A DNA stretch of 64,000 nucleotides from Gammaproteobacteria bacterium (GTDB taxonomy: Bacteria; Pseudomonadota; Gammaproteobacteria; Burkholderiales; Gallionellaceae): NCBI GenBank assembly GCA_018813765.1, contig JAHJBC010000002.1, positions 248,001-312,000 of the forward strand, in the 5' to 3' direction. The position numbers and the translations under genes are program-made. The notes under the pieces were generated by a model, which saw only the letters and a list, made by a program, of their open reading frames with translations, had not been told where the DNA came from and did not search any database. Shown in pieces: positions 16,856-27,041 of this stretch (the stretch's first letter is position 1; each line of letters opens with the position of its first letter).

Positions 16856-17628
16856 TGTTTCCCTTCAAGGTCGTCATCCCGGCCAGATTCGCCTCGACTC
16901 GCCTGCCGGGCAAGCCGCTGCTGGACATCTGCGGCAAGCCCATGGTGATCCGCGTCGCGGAGCAGGCAGCACAAAGCGGCGCACAGCAGATCATCATCGC
17001 CACCGACCACCAGCCCATCATCACTGCAGCAGAAGAACACGGCTTCCAGGCCTGCATGACGCGCGCCGACCACACCAGCGGCACGGATCGCATCGCCGAA
17101 GTGGTGAAGCAGCAGGGCTGGTCTGACGACACCATCGTGGTCAACGTGCAGGGCGACGAACCGCTGATCCCGCCGCAACTCATCCGCGCCGTGGCACAAC
17201 ATCTGCATGAACATCCCGAGTGCGCCATCGCCACTGCCTGCCATGCCATCCACGACGACGCGTCAATGCGCAATCCGAACATCGTCAAGGTGGTGCTGGA
17301 CAAGAACGCGAATGCGCTCTACTTCAGCCGCGCACCCATACCGTGGCCGCGGGATGCATATGCAAAGAACGAACCGTTGCCCCATGACATCGAAGTGCTG
17401 CGACATGTCGGCATCTACGCCTATCGCGCCAGTTTTCTGCGCGATTTTGAAAAGCTTGCCCCTGCCGAGATGGAGAAAATTGAATCGCTGGAACAACTGC
17501 GCGCGTTGTATCATGGCTACAAGATCGGCGTATTCAAGACCGATCAGGCACCACCGAGCGGTGTGGATACCGAGTTGGATTTGGGGATCACGCGGCGTCT
17601 GTTCACCGAAACTTCAAAACGGATTTAA
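16855..17628 (+). CDS. kdsB: 3-deoxy-manno-octulosonate cytidylyltransferase KdsB
   Basis: A 257-residue enzyme that activates KDO with CTP to CMP-KDO for lipopolysaccharide core synthesis. Visible motifs are the N-terminal [17 protein letters not shown] (nucleotide binding), [12 protein letters not shown] (metal-binding Asp) and [11 protein letters not shown]. The start ATG overlaps the stop of the Trm112-like gene (TGATG), and a longer upstream frame only copies that gene in another frame. Together with lpxK it gives a complete late lipid A/KDO segment. Confidence 0.95.
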   Translation: MFPFKVVIPARFASTRLPGKPLLDICGKPMVIRVAEQAAQSGAQQIIIATDHQPIITAAEEHGFQACMTRADHTSGTDRIAEVVKQQGWSDDTIVVNVQGDEPLIPPQLIRAVAQHLHEHPECAIATACHAIHDDASMRNPNIVKVVLDKNANALYFSRAPIPWPRDAYAKNEPLPHDIEVLRHVGIYAYRASFLRDFEKLAPAEMEKIESLEQLRALYHGYKIGVFKTDQAPPSGVDTELDLGITRRLFTETSKRI

Positions 17629-18303
<675 letters not shown>

Positions 18304-18305
18304 GC

Positions 18306-18704
18306 ATGGCCGCCAAGCCCATCCTCACACTGGATGATGCCAAACGTATAGCCGCTGCTGCAGAAGCAGAAGCGGTCAAGAACGGTTGGAAGGTAGTCAT
18401 CGCAGTGGTGGACGACGGCGGCCACCTGCTCTATCTGCAACGCGGTCACGACACCCAGTTCGGCAGTGTCGAGACGGCCATCGCCAAGGCACATGCGGCT
18501 GTCGCCTTCCAGCGTCCGACCAAAACCTCCGAAGATGCCGTGTTGAGCGGAAGGCTCATCCACCTCGCATTGCCAGGGGTGATTCCGGCCGAAGGCGGCG
18601 TGCCGCTGATCCAGGACGGCGTAGTCATCGGCGGCCTCGGCATCAGCGGCGTGCGCTCCGTCCAAGATGGTCAGATCGCCCAGGCGGGCGTGGACGCGTT
18701 GTAG
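18306..18704 (+). CDS. GlcG/HbpS-like (DUF336) protein
   Basis: A 132-residue protein of the GlcG/HbpS family. Conserved parts are LTLDDAKRIAAAAEAEA at the N-terminus, VVIAVVDDGGHLLYLQR, and the C-terminal GGVPLIQDGVVIGGLGISG. Some members bind haem or corrinoids, others accompany glycolate or propanediol metabolism. No signal peptide is seen, so it is probably cytoplasmic. It directly follows adk and ends the run at a strong hairpin. Confidence 0.85.
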   Translation: MAAKPILTLDDAKRIAAAAEAEAVKNGWKVVIAVVDDGGHLLYLQRGHDTQFGSVETAIAKAHAAVAFQRPTKTSEDAVLSGRLIHLALPGVIPAEGGVPLIQDGVVIGGLGISGVRSVQDGQIAQAGVDAL

Positions 18705-18742
18705 TTCTCTTCCCGGCCACCGCCGGACATGAGCTCCAAATG

Positions 18743-18780
18743 AAACGGGCATCATCCATACCGGATGATGCCCGTTTTAT
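18743..18780 (+). terminator. Rho-independent terminator between convergent genes
   Basis: A 15-bp perfect stem (18743-18757 with 18763-18777) with a 5-base loop is followed by TTTTAT. It closes the adk/GlcG-like transcript and lies 20 bases from the convergent metallo-beta-lactamase-fold gene. Confidence 0.88.
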
Positions 18781-18798
18781 ATGTGACTGACTGAGCCG

Positions 18799-19572
18799 CT
18801 ATGCCGGATAACGGTAGTTATCCTGCGTCATCAGGTCCACACCGCAAGGCAGTTGTTCGATCCAGTCGAGGAACTGGTTAACCATCTTCTTGCCCACGAA
18901 CGATTTCCCGTGCTGCGGCACGATGGCATCGACATCCATCTGACGCACCATGTTCACCCAGAAGCGGCATATCTTGTTCGAGATCATGTAACGCTTGTGG
19001 AAGCCTTCCATGAGCTGAATGTGCGACTTGAAGTCTTCCACCGGCGTATCGGCCTCCTTATGCCCCACGACCGATGCGCCCATGTCGCCCGAGAACAAGA
19101 TCTTGCTGACCGGGTCATAGAACTGGAAGTTACCTTCCGAATGCATGAAGTGCGCGGGCACCGCCTTGATGACGGAATTCCCCAGGGGCAGGTTCATACC
19201 CTCGTCCGGGATCCCTAACACGCGTCCGAGCGAATTGTCGCCGCTACAGAAGTGCGGCACGAAACGCACCCACAGCTTGGAGATCATCACCTTGCAATCC
19301 GAGTGGATCATCCATTTATTGACCGAGGCGATGATGTCCGGGTCCGGGTGGGAAGCCAGGATGTACTCGAGTCGCTTGGGCGGAAAATAATTATGCATCT
19401 CCATCAGCAGACCGTTGTAAGTCATATTGCCGCCCGGATCCAGCAACGCGCCGTGACCGTTATCGATGATCAGGAACTGGTTGGCCTGCACCGCATCACC
19501 GGAGGAATCGTCCACCAGATCGTCAAACATCAGGCACTTGTGATTTCCGTTATTGAACAACTCGATTGCCAT
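18799..19572 (-). CDS. Metallo-beta-lactamase-fold, flavodiiron/ODP-like protein
   Basis: A 257-residue MBL-fold protein of the diiron kind seen in flavodiiron proteins, but without a flavodoxin domain. Candidate iron ligands are His75-x-Asp77-x-Asp79 (ASHPDPDI), His144 (or His141, in HFMHSEGN), Asp163 (FSGDMGAS) and His221 (PQHGKS). The first motif has Asp where flavodiiron proteins usually have Glu. Stand-alone proteins of this kind include oxygen-binding diiron sensors. The ATG has an AAGGAGAGAG site. A perfect FNR box at 19625-19638 lies at class II distance from a -10 element, so low oxygen is the probable signal. The exact role is unknown. Confidence 0.82.
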   Translation of the reverse strand: MAIELFNNGNHKCLMFDDLVDDSSGDAVQANQFLIIDNGHGALLDPGGNMTYNGLLMEMHNYFPPKRLEYILASHPDPDIIASVNKWMIHSDCKVMISKLWVRFVPHFCSGDNSLGRVLGIPDEGMNLPLGNSVIKAVPAHFMHSEGNFQFYDPVSKILFSGDMGASVVGHKEADTPVEDFKSHIQLMEGFHKRYMISNKICRFWVNMVRQMDVDAIVPQHGKSFVGKKMVNQFLDWIEQLPCGVDLMTQDNYRYPA

Positions 19573-19596
19573 TACTCTCTCCTTGATTAAGGCCTG

Positions 19597-19638
19597 ATTC
19601 TATTCTCACGGCCCCGACAGACGATTGATTTGCATCAA
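19597..19638 (-). promoter_or_regulatory. FNR/Anr-dependent class II promoter of the diiron protein gene
   Basis: TTGAT-TTGC-ATCAA at 19625-19638 is a perfect FNR consensus dyad. On the minus strand TAGAAT (19602 to 19597) matches the -10 box in five of six positions. A start about seven bases further, near 19590, puts the dyad centre at -41.5, the classical class II activator position, and leaves a 17-base leader to the ATG. The site is also about 100 bases upstream of the divergent PPi-phosphofructokinase gene. Confidence 0.75.
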
Positions 19639-19741
19639 CCCGACCGGTGAAGATGATACTCCCAGCTTTCCCCTCTTGAACAGAAAAAGAGGTAACATTA
19701 CCTGCGTCTCGGGGATACCCATCTAAAAATACGGGGGAATT

Positions 19742-20995
19742 GTGGCGAAAAAGAACGCGTTTTATGCTCAATCAGGCGGCGTCACCGCCGTCATCAATGC
19801 TTCAGCCTGCGGCGTCATCGAAACAGCCCGCAAACACAAGGACAAGATCGGCAAGGTCTATGCTGGACGCAACGGCATCATCGGCGCGCTCACCGAAGAT
19901 TTGATCGATACCACCAAGGAATCGGCCAGGGCCATCGCGGCACTGCGCAGCACGCCATCCGGCGCCTTCGGTTCCTGCCGCTTCAAACTCAAATCGCTGG
20001 AACAGAACCAGCGCGAATATGCCCGCCTGATCGAGGTATTCAAGGCGCACAACATCGGCTACTTCTTTTATAACGGCGGCGGCGACTCGGCCGACACCTG
20101 CTACAAGGTCTCGCAGCTTTCCGAGAAGATGGGTTACCCGGTGCAGGCAATCCATGTCCCCAAGACCGTGGATAACGACCTGCCCATCACCGACTGCTGT
20201 CCCGGCTTCGGCTCGGTGGCCAAATACATCGCCGTTTCCACGCTGGAAGCCAGCTACGACGTACGCTCCATGGCCAAGACCTCGACCAAGGTGTTCGTGC
20301 TCGAAGTGATGGGACGCCACGCGGGCTGGATCGCCGCAGCGGGCGGACTGGCCGAAGCACAGGGCATCCCGGTCGTCATCCTGTTCCCCGAGATCGAATT
20401 CGACCAGAAGAAGTTCCTCGCCAAGGTAAATGCCATGGTGAAGAAGCATGGATACTGCAGCGTGGTGGTGTCGGAAGGCTGCCACTATCCGGACGGCAAA
20501 TTCCTCGCCGAACAGGGCACGCGCGACGCATTCGGCCATGCCCAGCTCGGTGGCGCCGCCCCGGTGGTCGCCAATATGGTGAAGGAGGCTTTCGGCTACA
20601 AGTTCCACTGGGCCGTGGCCGATTATCTGCAGCGCGCCGCGCGTCACATCGCCTCGAAGACCGATGTCGAACACGCCTATGCCCTCGGCAAGGCTGCCGT
20701 GGATCTGGCTCTCAAGGGCCAGAACGCGGTGATGCCCACCATAGACCGCGTCTCGGATAAACCGTACAAATGGAAGATCGGCGTCGCGCCGCTTTCCAAA
20801 GTGGCCAATGTGGAAAAATTCATGCCGCGCAACTTCATTACGCCGGACGGTTTCGGCATCACCGAAAAATGCCGCGCCTATCTCACGCCGCTGATCAAGG
20901 GCGAGGACTATCCCGCCTACAAGGACGGGCTGCCGCAATACGAGCAATTGAAAAATGTAGCTGTCGCAAAGAAGTTGGAGGTATTCAAGCTGTAA
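19742..20995 (+). CDS. pfp: Pyrophosphate-dependent 6-phosphofructokinase
   Basis: A 417-residue phosphofructokinase that would interconvert fructose 6-phosphate and fructose 1,6-bisphosphate with PPi. The substrate loops show the PPi-enzyme signature: Asp in NGGGDSADT, where ATP enzymes have Gly, and Lys in PKTVDNDLP. Further conserved parts are [22 protein letters not shown] and [11 protein letters not shown]. The start is GTG at 19742 after ACGGGGGAATT. hppA follows directly, linking both to pyrophosphate economy. The enzyme is reversible, so it can serve glycolysis and gluconeogenesis. Divergent to it lies the FNR-box promoter. Confidence 0.92.
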   Translation: MAKKNAFYAQSGGVTAVINASACGVIETARKHKDKIGKVYAGRNGIIGALTEDLIDTTKESARAIAALRSTPSGAFGSCRFKLKSLEQNQREYARLIEVFKAHNIGYFFYNGGGDSADTCYKVSQLSEKMGYPVQAIHVPKTVDNDLPITDCCPGFGSVAKYIAVSTLEASYDVRSMAKTSTKVFVLEVMGRHAGWIAAAGGLAEAQGIPVVILFPEIEFDQKKFLAKVNAMVKKHGYCSVVVSEGCHYPDGKFLAEQGTRDAFGHAQLGGAAPVVANMVKEAFGYKFHWAVADYLQRAARHIASKTDVEHAYALGKAAVDLALKGQNAVMPTIDRVSDKPYKWKIGVAPLSKVANVEKFMPRNFITPDGFGITEKCRAYLTPLIKGEDYPAYKDGLPQYEQLKNVAVAKKLEVFKL

Positions 20996-21007
20996 TTTCG
21001 AAAACAC

Positions 21008-21029
21008 ACCGCCCCCAAGGGGCGGTTTT
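21008..21029 (+). terminator. Hairpin between pfp and hppA
   Basis: An 8-bp stem (ACCGCCCC / GGGGCGGT) with a 3-base loop followed by TTT C. The U-tract is short, so it may give only partial termination between the two PPi genes. Confidence 0.6.
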
Positions 21030-21047
21030 CACTTAGAGGAGAAGAAC

Positions 21048-23069
21048 ATGGCAGGTGGCTTGGGTTTTGCACTGGTTTGTGCGATTGCAGCAATTCTGTA
21101 TGGCGTGTTTTCAAGCAAGTGGATACTGGGTAAATCGACCGGCAGCGAAACGATGCAAAAGATCGCAGCGGCTGTCCAGGAAGGCGCATCTGCCTACCTG
21201 AAGCGTCAATACACGGCTATCGCCTGGGTTGGCGTCGCGTTGTTCGTAGTCATCCTGCTTGCTCTCGGCTGGAAAACCGCCATTGGCTTCGCCATCGGTG
21301 CTCTCCTCTCGGGTTTGACCGGTTTCATCGGCATGAACGTCTCGGTACGCGCCAACGTGCGTACCGCCGAAGCTGCCAAGCTGGGTCTCAATCCGGCATT
21401 GGACATCGCCTTCAAAGGCGGTGCGATCACCGGCATGCTGGTGGTTGGATTGGGTCTGCTCGGTGTGGCCGGTTACTACGCTTTCCTCACCAGCTTGGGC
21501 TCGACCTCGACTGAAGCGACACATGCACTGGTGGGACTGGGCTTCGGCGGTTCGCTGATCTCCATCTTCGCCCGTCTCGGCGGCGGCATCTTCACCAAGG
21601 GTGCAGACGTCGGCGCCGACCTGGTCGGCAAGGTCGAAGCCGGCATCCCCGAGGACGACCCGCGCAACCCAGCGGTGATCGCCGACAACGTGGGCGACAA
21701 CGTCGGCGACTGTGCGGGTATGGCGGCCGACCTGTTCGAGACCTACGCCGTGACCATCATCGCCACCATGCTGCTGGGCGGCCTGCTGATGGCGAACGCC
21801 GGTCCGAATGCGGTGATCTATCCGCTGGTGCTGGGCGGCTTCTCCATCATCGCTTCCATCGTCGGCTCCTTCTTCGTCAAGGCTCGCGAAGGCGGCAAGA
21901 TCATGAATGCGCTGTATCGCGGCCTGGCCGTCTCTGCCGTGTTGTCACTCGTCGCTTTCTATCCCATCACCAGCATGATGATGGCAGACAACGGCATGTA
22001 CAGCGTCGACGCATTGTATGGCTCCGCCGTCATCGGCCTGATCCTCACCGCCGCACTGGTGTGGATCACCGAGTACTACACCGCGACCGAGTTCTCGCCC
22101 GTGCGCCACATCGCGCAAGCCTCCACCACCGGCCACGGCACCAACATCATCGCCGGTCTGGGCGTGTCGATGAAGTCCACCGCTGCTCCCGTCCTCGCAG
22201 TGTGTATCGCCATCTATGCTTCCTATGAAATGGCCGGCCTGTACGGTATCGCCATCGCTGCCACCTCCATGCTTTCCATGGCTGGTATCATCGTGGCACT
22301 CGACGCCTACGGCCCGATCACCGACAACGCGGGCGGTATCGCCGAAATGTCGCATCTGCCCGATAACGTGCGTGTCATCACCGACGCACTGGATGCGGTG
22401 GGCAACACCACCAAGGCCGTGACCAAAGGCTACGCCATCGGCTCCGCCGGTCTTGCCGCGCTGGTGTTGTTCGCCGACTACACTCACGCGCTGGACGCCA
22501 AGCTCGGGGTAGTCACCTCCTTCGACTTGTCCAACCACATGGTCATCATCGGCCTGTTCATCGGCGGTCTGGTGCCCTACCTGTTCGCCGCGATGGGCAT
22601 GGAAGCGGTCGGTCGTGCGGCAGGCAGCGTGGTGGTCGAAGTGCGCCGCCAGTTCAAGGAGATCCCCGGCATCATGGAAGGCACCGGCAAACCGGAATAC
22701 GGTACTTGCGTGGACATGCTGACCAAGGCTGCGATCAAGGAAATGATCATCCCGTCGTTGCTGCCGGTTGCAGTGCCCGTGATCGTCGGTCTGACCCTCG
22801 GCGCGCAGGCTCTCGGCGGCGTGCTGGTCGGCACCATCGTGACCGGCATCTTCGTCGCGATCTCCATGACCACCGGCGGCGGTGCATGGGACAACGCGAA
22901 GAAATACATCGAGGAAGGCAACTTCGGCGGCAAGGGTTCGGAAGCGCACAAGGCTGCCGTCACCGGCGACACCGTGGGCGATCCCTACAAGGACACGGCC
23001 GGCCCGGCGGTGAACCCGCTGATCAAGATCATCAACATCGTCGCGCTGATGATCGTGCCGCTGCTGTAA
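21048..23069 (+). CDS. hppA: K+-independent H+-translocating membrane pyrophosphatase
   Basis: A 673-residue integral membrane pump that couples PPi hydrolysis to proton export. The substrate site ([18 protein letters not shown] from residue 187, then [20 protein letters not shown]) is intact, as are the C-terminal acidic motifs ([28 protein letters not shown]). Lys456 and Thr459 in [10 protein letters not shown] correspond to the Lys/Thr pair that marks K+-independent H+-pumps; K+-dependent ones have Ala/Gly. About 15-16 membrane helices fit the length. AGAGGAGAAGAAC precedes the ATG. The upstream PPi-PFK and the soluble PPase at 33.6 kb compete for the same substrate. Confidence 0.96.
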   Translation: MAGGLGFALVCAIAAILYGVFSSKWILGKSTGSETMQKIAAAVQEGASAYLKRQYTAIAWVGVALFVVILLALGWKTAIGFAIGALLSGLTGFIGMNVSVRANVRTAEAAKLGLNPALDIAFKGGAITGMLVVGLGLLGVAGYYAFLTSLGSTSTEATHALVGLGFGGSLISIFARLGGGIFTKGADVGADLVGKVEAGIPEDDPRNPAVIADNVGDNVGDCAGMAADLFETYAVTIIATMLLGGLLMANAGPNAVIYPLVLGGFSIIASIVGSFFVKAREGGKIMNALYRGLAVSAVLSLVAFYPITSMMMADNGMYSVDALYGSAVIGLILTAALVWITEYYTATEFSPVRHIAQASTTGHGTNIIAGLGVSMKSTAAPVLAVCIAIYASYEMAGLYGIAIAATSMLSMAGIIVALDAYGPITDNAGGIAEMSHLPDNVRVITDALDAVGNTTKAVTKGYAIGSAGLAALVLFADYTHALDAKLGVVTSFDLSNHMVIIGLFIGGLVPYLFAAMGMEAVGRAAGSVVVEVRRQFKEIPGIMEGTGKPEYGTCVDMLTKAAIKEMIIPSLLPVAVPVIVGLTLGAQALGGVLVGTIVTGIFVAISMTTGGGAWDNAKKYIEEGNFGGKGSEAHKAAVTGDTVGDPYKDTAGPAVNPLIKIINIVALMIVPLL

Positions 23070-23093
23070 ACCCTGCTCCAGCAACATGCATGA

Positions 23094-23128
23094 AAAAAGG
23101 CCGGCGATACGCCGGCCTTTTTCTTTTT
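23094..23128 (+). terminator. Rho-independent terminator after hppA
   Basis: A 12-bp stem (AAAAAGGCCGGC / GCCGGCCTTTTT) with a 5-base loop, followed by a T-rich tract. Confidence 0.92.
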
Positions 23129-23195
23129 CTGGACTGAGCGACGACGATGACATAATGTAGAGGCAGTGTTCCTCACATCATCATGATCGATTGAA

Positions 23196-24059
23196 ATGGA
23201 TTTCATCAGATATCTCCGACCAGCCGCCCTGGTCGCAATGCTGCTCTCCCTCGCCCCGCTGACCGGCTATGCCGCCCCCTTGAATGATGCGAAAGCGGTG
23301 CCGCACCTCGACAGCACCGGACAGACAGCCTACCGCGACTTCCTCGCCGCCGACCGGCACCGCGCCTTCGCCATCGCGCCGGGCGGGGCGTGGACATGGA
23401 ACGCAGGCGGCTCCAATGCGAAATCCATCGCGGACGACACCCTTCAGACCTGCGAGTTCGACAACGGACAAAGATGCATCCTTTACGCGCTGGATGACAA
23501 GGTGGTGTTCGACAGCAAGGTCTGGAACGGACTGTGGGGGCCTTATCTTGACCGGGCCACAGCAGACCGGGCACGCATCGGATTGCAACGCGGCGAGCGC
23601 TTCCACAATCTGGCGTTCAAAAGTCCCGCCGGCAAAGCCATGAAACTATCCGACTTGCGCGGCAAGGTGATCGTGCTGCACTTCTGGGGTTCCTGGTGCC
23701 CGCCTTGCCGCCGCGAGATGCCGGACATGCAGCAACTTCATCGCGCTCTGGGGAAGTCACCCGGCATCGAAATGGTCTTGCTGCAGGTACGCGAAGACAT
23801 CGATACCGCGCGCAAGTGGGCAGGTCAGCGACGCCTGCAACTACCCCTGTACGATTCCGGTGCAAATGGAAAGGCGAGCGAGTTCCTGCCGCTGGCGGAT
23901 GGTAAGTCCATCCATGACAGGTACATCGCGGAAGTCTTTCCAACCACTTACATCCTGGACAAGCACGGCATCATCGTGTTCTCCCACGTCGGGCTGATAT
24001 CGCGTTGGCCTGAATTCCTGCCGCTGCTGCGCGACGTGGCAGCACGCTCGGGCAAGTAA
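23196..24059 (+). CDS. Periplasmic TlpA-like thioredoxin-fold protein
   Basis: A 287-residue secreted protein. The N-terminus (hydrophobic 10-24, ending GYAAP) is a signal peptide. Residues about 40-110 form a small domain with two cysteines (Cys86, Cys94) and the pattern RCILYALDDKVVF. Residues 128-285 are a TlpA/ResA-type thioredoxin domain with the redox motif WCPPC (Cys168-Cys171) and the cis-proline region VFPTTYILDKHG. Such proteins reduce disulfides, for example of apocytochrome c, in the periplasm. The gene is convergent with the multihaem cytochrome operon, which makes a maturation role attractive but unproven. Confidence 0.88.
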   Translation: MDFIRYLRPAALVAMLLSLAPLTGYAAPLNDAKAVPHLDSTGQTAYRDFLAADRHRAFAIAPGGAWTWNAGGSNAKSIADDTLQTCEFDNGQRCILYALDDKVVFDSKVWNGLWGPYLDRATADRARIGLQRGERFHNLAFKSPAGKAMKLSDLRGKVIVLHFWGSWCPPCRREMPDMQQLHRALGKSPGIEMVLLQVREDIDTARKWAGQRRLQLPLYDSGANGKASEFLPLADGKSIHDRYIAEVFPTTYILDKHGIIVFSHVGLISRWPEFLPLLRDVAARSGK

Positions 24060-24075
24060 GATAAGTCGAAGCAAC

Positions 24076-24102
24076 AAAAAAGCCGCTACGCGTAGCGGCT
24101 TT
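24076..24102 (-). terminator. Terminator of the octaheme cytochrome operon
   Basis: AAAGCCGCTA / TAGCGGCTTT (24079-24088, 24093-24102) with a CGCG loop. Read on the minus strand it is followed by six T residues, so it terminates the operon; on the plus strand the T-run is short and it would act weakly for the TlpA-like gene. Confidence 0.85.
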
Positions 24103-24123
24103 CAGTTTGCCTGCACATCCGGT

Positions 24124-24729
24124 TCAGTCCGCTTCTTCCCAGCCGGTGATCATGGTCTTGATGTGCGCCAGCGGCGTGTGGCCCGTGGTGGTCAGATAGA
24201 CGTGTGCGATGAAGAACACCAGCATCATGAACGCGCCGGCGGTGTGGACCAGCGCCACCGCTTCCAGACTCAGGTATGCATCCACGCCCCAGCTCTTCCA
24301 GTGCGAATAGAACAGGTAGAACAGCCCCGAACCCCAGATGACGGGAGAGAGCATGGACAGCAGCGCCAGATAAGCCAGACGCTGCAGCGGGTTGTGTTTC
24401 TTCTCCGCCGTCTTGTGGAAGGGATTGGGCGCATCGCGGAAGATGCCGAAGGTGTAATAGCGCACCATGGCATCGACCTTCTTCAGCGTCGGGATGTATT
24501 GCCGCCATTCGCCGGTGGTGAACTGCCAGAAAATGGTGAAGGCCCACAACGTCAGCAGCGTCCAGGCGAAGATGGTGTGCAGGTTCACCGCCTTCTCGAA
24601 TCCGAACAGGTGATAAGTACCATGCACCTCGAAGCCGGTGACCAGCATGGAGATGACCAGCAGGGCCTGCGACCAGTGCCAGAAACGCTCATAGCGTTTG
24701 TAAAGAAAAATGCGGTTGCTTGTGTTCAT
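24124..24729 (-). CDS. Cytochrome b561-type membrane subunit
   Basis: A 201-residue di-haem cytochrome b of the type that accompanies hydrogenases, formate dehydrogenases and thiosulfate/tetrathionate reductases. Four membrane helices are visible at about 18-38, 50-68, 117-140 and 160-182. Candidate haem ligands are His18 (FWHWSQ), His51 (NLHTIFAW), and in the last two helices the histidines of LVHTAGAFM and FIAHVYLTT. It would link the quinone pool to the octaheme cytochrome encoded four bases upstream. It is the last gene of the six-gene operon. Confidence 0.88.
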   Translation of the reverse strand: MNTSNRIFLYKRYERFWHWSQALLVISMLVTGFEVHGTYHLFGFEKAVNLHTIFAWTLLTLWAFTIFWQFTTGEWRQYIPTLKKVDAMVRYYTFGIFRDAPNPFHKTAEKKHNPLQRLAYLALLSMLSPVIWGSGLFYLFYSHWKSWGVDAYLSLEAVALVHTAGAFMMLVFFIAHVYLTTTGHTPLAHIKTMITGWEEAD

Positions 24730-24733
24730 GATC

Positions 24734-26374
24734 TTAACCCTTCTTCTTGCTGGTGTAGATGCGCAGGCTGCCGTGGACCAGCACGCCGATCAACGACAAC
24801 AGGACCAGCGTCCAGCCGAACATGTCCAGCCACTTGTTGTTGTCGCGCGAAGGCAAGTACACGCCCTCGATACCTTGCAGGCGCCCGTTCTTGCTGTGGC
24901 ACTGCGCGCAGGACAAGGCATCGTGTTTCGGCGCGACCATGTGGGTGATCGGCCAGGTCATCTCGGTATCGACGAAACCGTATTCGCCGCTGTAAGGCAG
25001 CTTTGCCGCCTTCATGCCGGCGCCGATCGCCTTTTGCCAGTCATAGTTGTGCCACAAAGCCGTATGATCCTCGCCTGCGGTGTGCTGCACAGTCAGGTAG
25101 TTGTTCACCTTGTCGTAAGGCTGCTTGCCGCGATGCACCTTGAGCGGCCAGATGCGGGAATCGGGATCGTTCGGCCCGCCGCCCACTTCATTGATCTGCA
25201 CGGTCTTGCTTGGGTCGATCTTGTCGCCGATCACCTTGTAGGTGGAGACGCCGTTGTACCAGCGGTATTCCGGAATCACGTAGGAATCCCACACCCAGGT
25301 GCCTTTCTTGGAATCGAAGGCGCGGCGACCGGCGCTATCCTTGCGCACCATCGGCTTGCCATCCGGCCCCATGGTGGTGGCCAGCGACCAGTCCCAGCTC
25401 GCCTCGGTACCGATCTCGTTGCGGGCGTATTGCGGGATATGGCAGGTCTGGCAGGCAAGCTTGTCAGTATGCTGGTTGAGCATGCCCATCTTGTCGTGGT
25501 GGGGCTTGTCGCTGTGGCAGGACTGGCAGGACGCGGGGGATTCATCTTTCTTGCCGCGTATGTGGGCCGGACCTTCGACCACCGCCGCCACGTTATAGCG
25601 ACTGCCCGAGACTTGATGGCTGGAAGTGGCATGGCAGGTGACGCAGGTGAAATTCAACCCCTTCTCGTCCATGTGCACATCCAGGTATTTGCCCGGATGC
25701 TGCAGCGAGGAATCGAGATCGCCGTGCTTGGCGCCGTTGCCGCCCGCCCCAAAGAAGTGGCAGGAACCGCAGTTGCTGCGGCTGGGCATGCCGATGCTTT
25801 GCGCGACCTTCTTCAGATCGGCCGGCTCGACGAACCTGCCGGAACCATGCGGGAACTCCACGCGCTTCAGTACGGGATGCCCGGCATAACCCGGTAACTT
25901 GCGATAAGTGCCGGTGGTGTCGTGGCAGATCAAACAGTCAACGTTCTTCTCCACCTTGAAGTCGAACTTGTCGTCCTTCCAGCCGTAACCCGCATGGCAG
26001 GCCATGCAATCCTTCTCGTTGGAAACGGGGGAGGTGCAGTAGTTATTGATGATGTTCTTCTTGCCGCGCACCTGCCCGGTCTTCGGATCGGTCGACTCCC
26101 AGGTCCAGTGCTTGGTGTGCTGCACCTGTTTGGCCGCTTCGGTGTGACAGACCAGACAAGCCTCGGTCACTTGCGGTCCGCTGGTGAAGTTCTTTTGCAG
26201 CTCCTTGAACTTGCTGTGGTCTGCCGTTGATGCCGATACGGGTTTCCCGACGGCTTGCGCTTGCGGCGCGATCATGGCTTCCGGTTTGGCGGCGGCTGTC
26301 GCATACGCGGGCGCTGCCGCCAGCAGGACATATGCTGCCGCTGCCGACAGGAGGGATGAGAATCTCAATAACAT
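24734..26374 (-). CDS. Membrane-anchored octaheme c-type cytochrome (tetrathionate-reductase family)
   Basis: A 546-residue exported multihaem cytochrome. It has a signal peptide (to about residue 26), eight CXXCH haem sites (73, 123, 147, 202, 244, 283, 308 and 489) and one C-terminal membrane helix (about 515-535) followed by KKKG. Eight haems with a gap of about 180 residues before the last site fit the octaheme tetrathionate reductase (OTR) family, whose members also reduce nitrite and hydroxylamine in vitro; the natural substrate here is not known. The start at 26374 is chosen because it begins the signal peptide and has an AAGGTGATC site. With the adjacent cytochrome b it could form a quinol-linked periplasmic reductase or oxidase. 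Confidence 0.9.
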   Translation of the reverse strand: MLLRFSSLLSAAAAYVLLAAAPAYATAAAKPEAMIAPQAQAVGKPVSASTADHSKFKELQKNFTSGPQVTEACLVCHTEAAKQVQHTKHWTWESTDPKTGQVRGKKNIINNYCTSPVSNEKDCMACHAGYGWKDDKFDFKVEKNVDCLICHDTTGTYRKLPGYAGHPVLKRVEFPHGSGRFVEPADLKKVAQSIGMPSRSNCGSCHFFGAGGNGAKHGDLDSSLQHPGKYLDVHMDEKGLNFTCVTCHATSSHQVSGSRYNVAAVVEGPAHIRGKKDESPASCQSCHSDKPHHDKMGMLNQHTDKLACQTCHIPQYARNEIGTEASWDWSLATTMGPDGKPMVRKDSAGRRAFDSKKGTWVWDSYVIPEYRWYNGVSTYKVIGDKIDPSKTVQINEVGGGPNDPDSRIWPLKVHRGKQPYDKVNNYLTVQHTAGEDHTALWHNYDWQKAIGAGMKAAKLPYSGEYGFVDTEMTWPITHMVAPKHDALSCAQCHSKNGRLQGIEGVYLPSRDNNKWLDMFGWTLVLLSLIGVLVHGSLRIYTSKKKG

Positions 26375-26433
26375 GTGATCACCTTGATTGTGCTGGGTGT
26401 GAAAACGATGGGTCGCGAAACGGGATGGTCGCT

Positions 26434-26982
26434 TTAGCAACCGCCGGCCGCGCCAGCACCGGAACCGCTGCTGGCAGCGCCAGGCGTACCCTTGATCATC
26501 GCGGGTGCGGGTTTGCTGGGATCGAACACGATAAATTTCGCCTGGTCGGCAGCGACATGCTCCATGATCCCGCCGACCTTGGAACCGAACAGGCTGCCGA
26601 TCAATGCCGCATTCATCAGACCGATGTAGGTCTTGCCGTCGTTCTTCTTGTACACCGAGATCTTGCAGGGCATCAGGTTGGAGAGGAAACGCAGCGAGTC
26701 GTCCTTGAGGATGGGACCGGAGTAGCGGGTACTGCAAGCCTCGATCATCAGCACCGGCAGCACGTTGCCGCCGTCCGCCTCGATGGGCTTGGCCGCGTTG
26801 CGCAAGCCGGACAGCGACCAGCCGTTACCGGCGTTCTGCACGTTCTGCTGGATGCGCGCGACCGTCTCTTCCACCCCGAATGGGCTTTCGATCTCCCTGA
26901 ACATCAGGCTGCCTGCATAGTTGTAAACGAGCACCGCGACAACAGCGATACCAGCGACAAAACCTCCGATGACCTTCAGCAT
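26434..26982 (-). CDS. DUF302 family membrane-anchored protein
   Basis: A 182-residue protein with an N-terminal membrane helix (about 4-24) and a DUF302 domain (SPFGVEETVARIQQNV, LPVLMIEACSTRYSGPIL, FLSNLMPCKISVYKK). Cysteines occur in EACSTRY and in MPCKIS, and the tail is Gly/Ala/Ser-rich, ending GGC. DUF302 proteins are often encoded near sulfur and respiratory genes, but their biochemistry is largely unknown. Its place between the octaheme cytochrome and the NifX-like protein in a sigma-54 operon suggests an accessory role in the same periplasmic process. Confidence 0.85.
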   Translation of the reverse strand: MLKVIGGFVAGIAVVAVLVYNYAGSLMFREIESPFGVEETVARIQQNVQNAGNGWSLSGLRNAAKPIEADGGNVLPVLMIEACSTRYSGPILKDDSLRFLSNLMPCKISVYKKNDGKTYIGLMNAALIGSLFGSKVGGIMEHVAADQAKFIVFDPSKPAPAMIKGTPGAASSGSGAGAAGGC

Positions 26983-27041
26983 TTTCTATATCCCCAAAAC
27001 AAATTATCGATAAAACACATGTCGCTCAGCGCTCTGCCGAA

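Noticed and set aside
26375-26737. N-terminal extension of the octaheme cytochrome
   Set aside because: It would bury the signal peptide at 26374 and copies the DUF302 gene in another frame.
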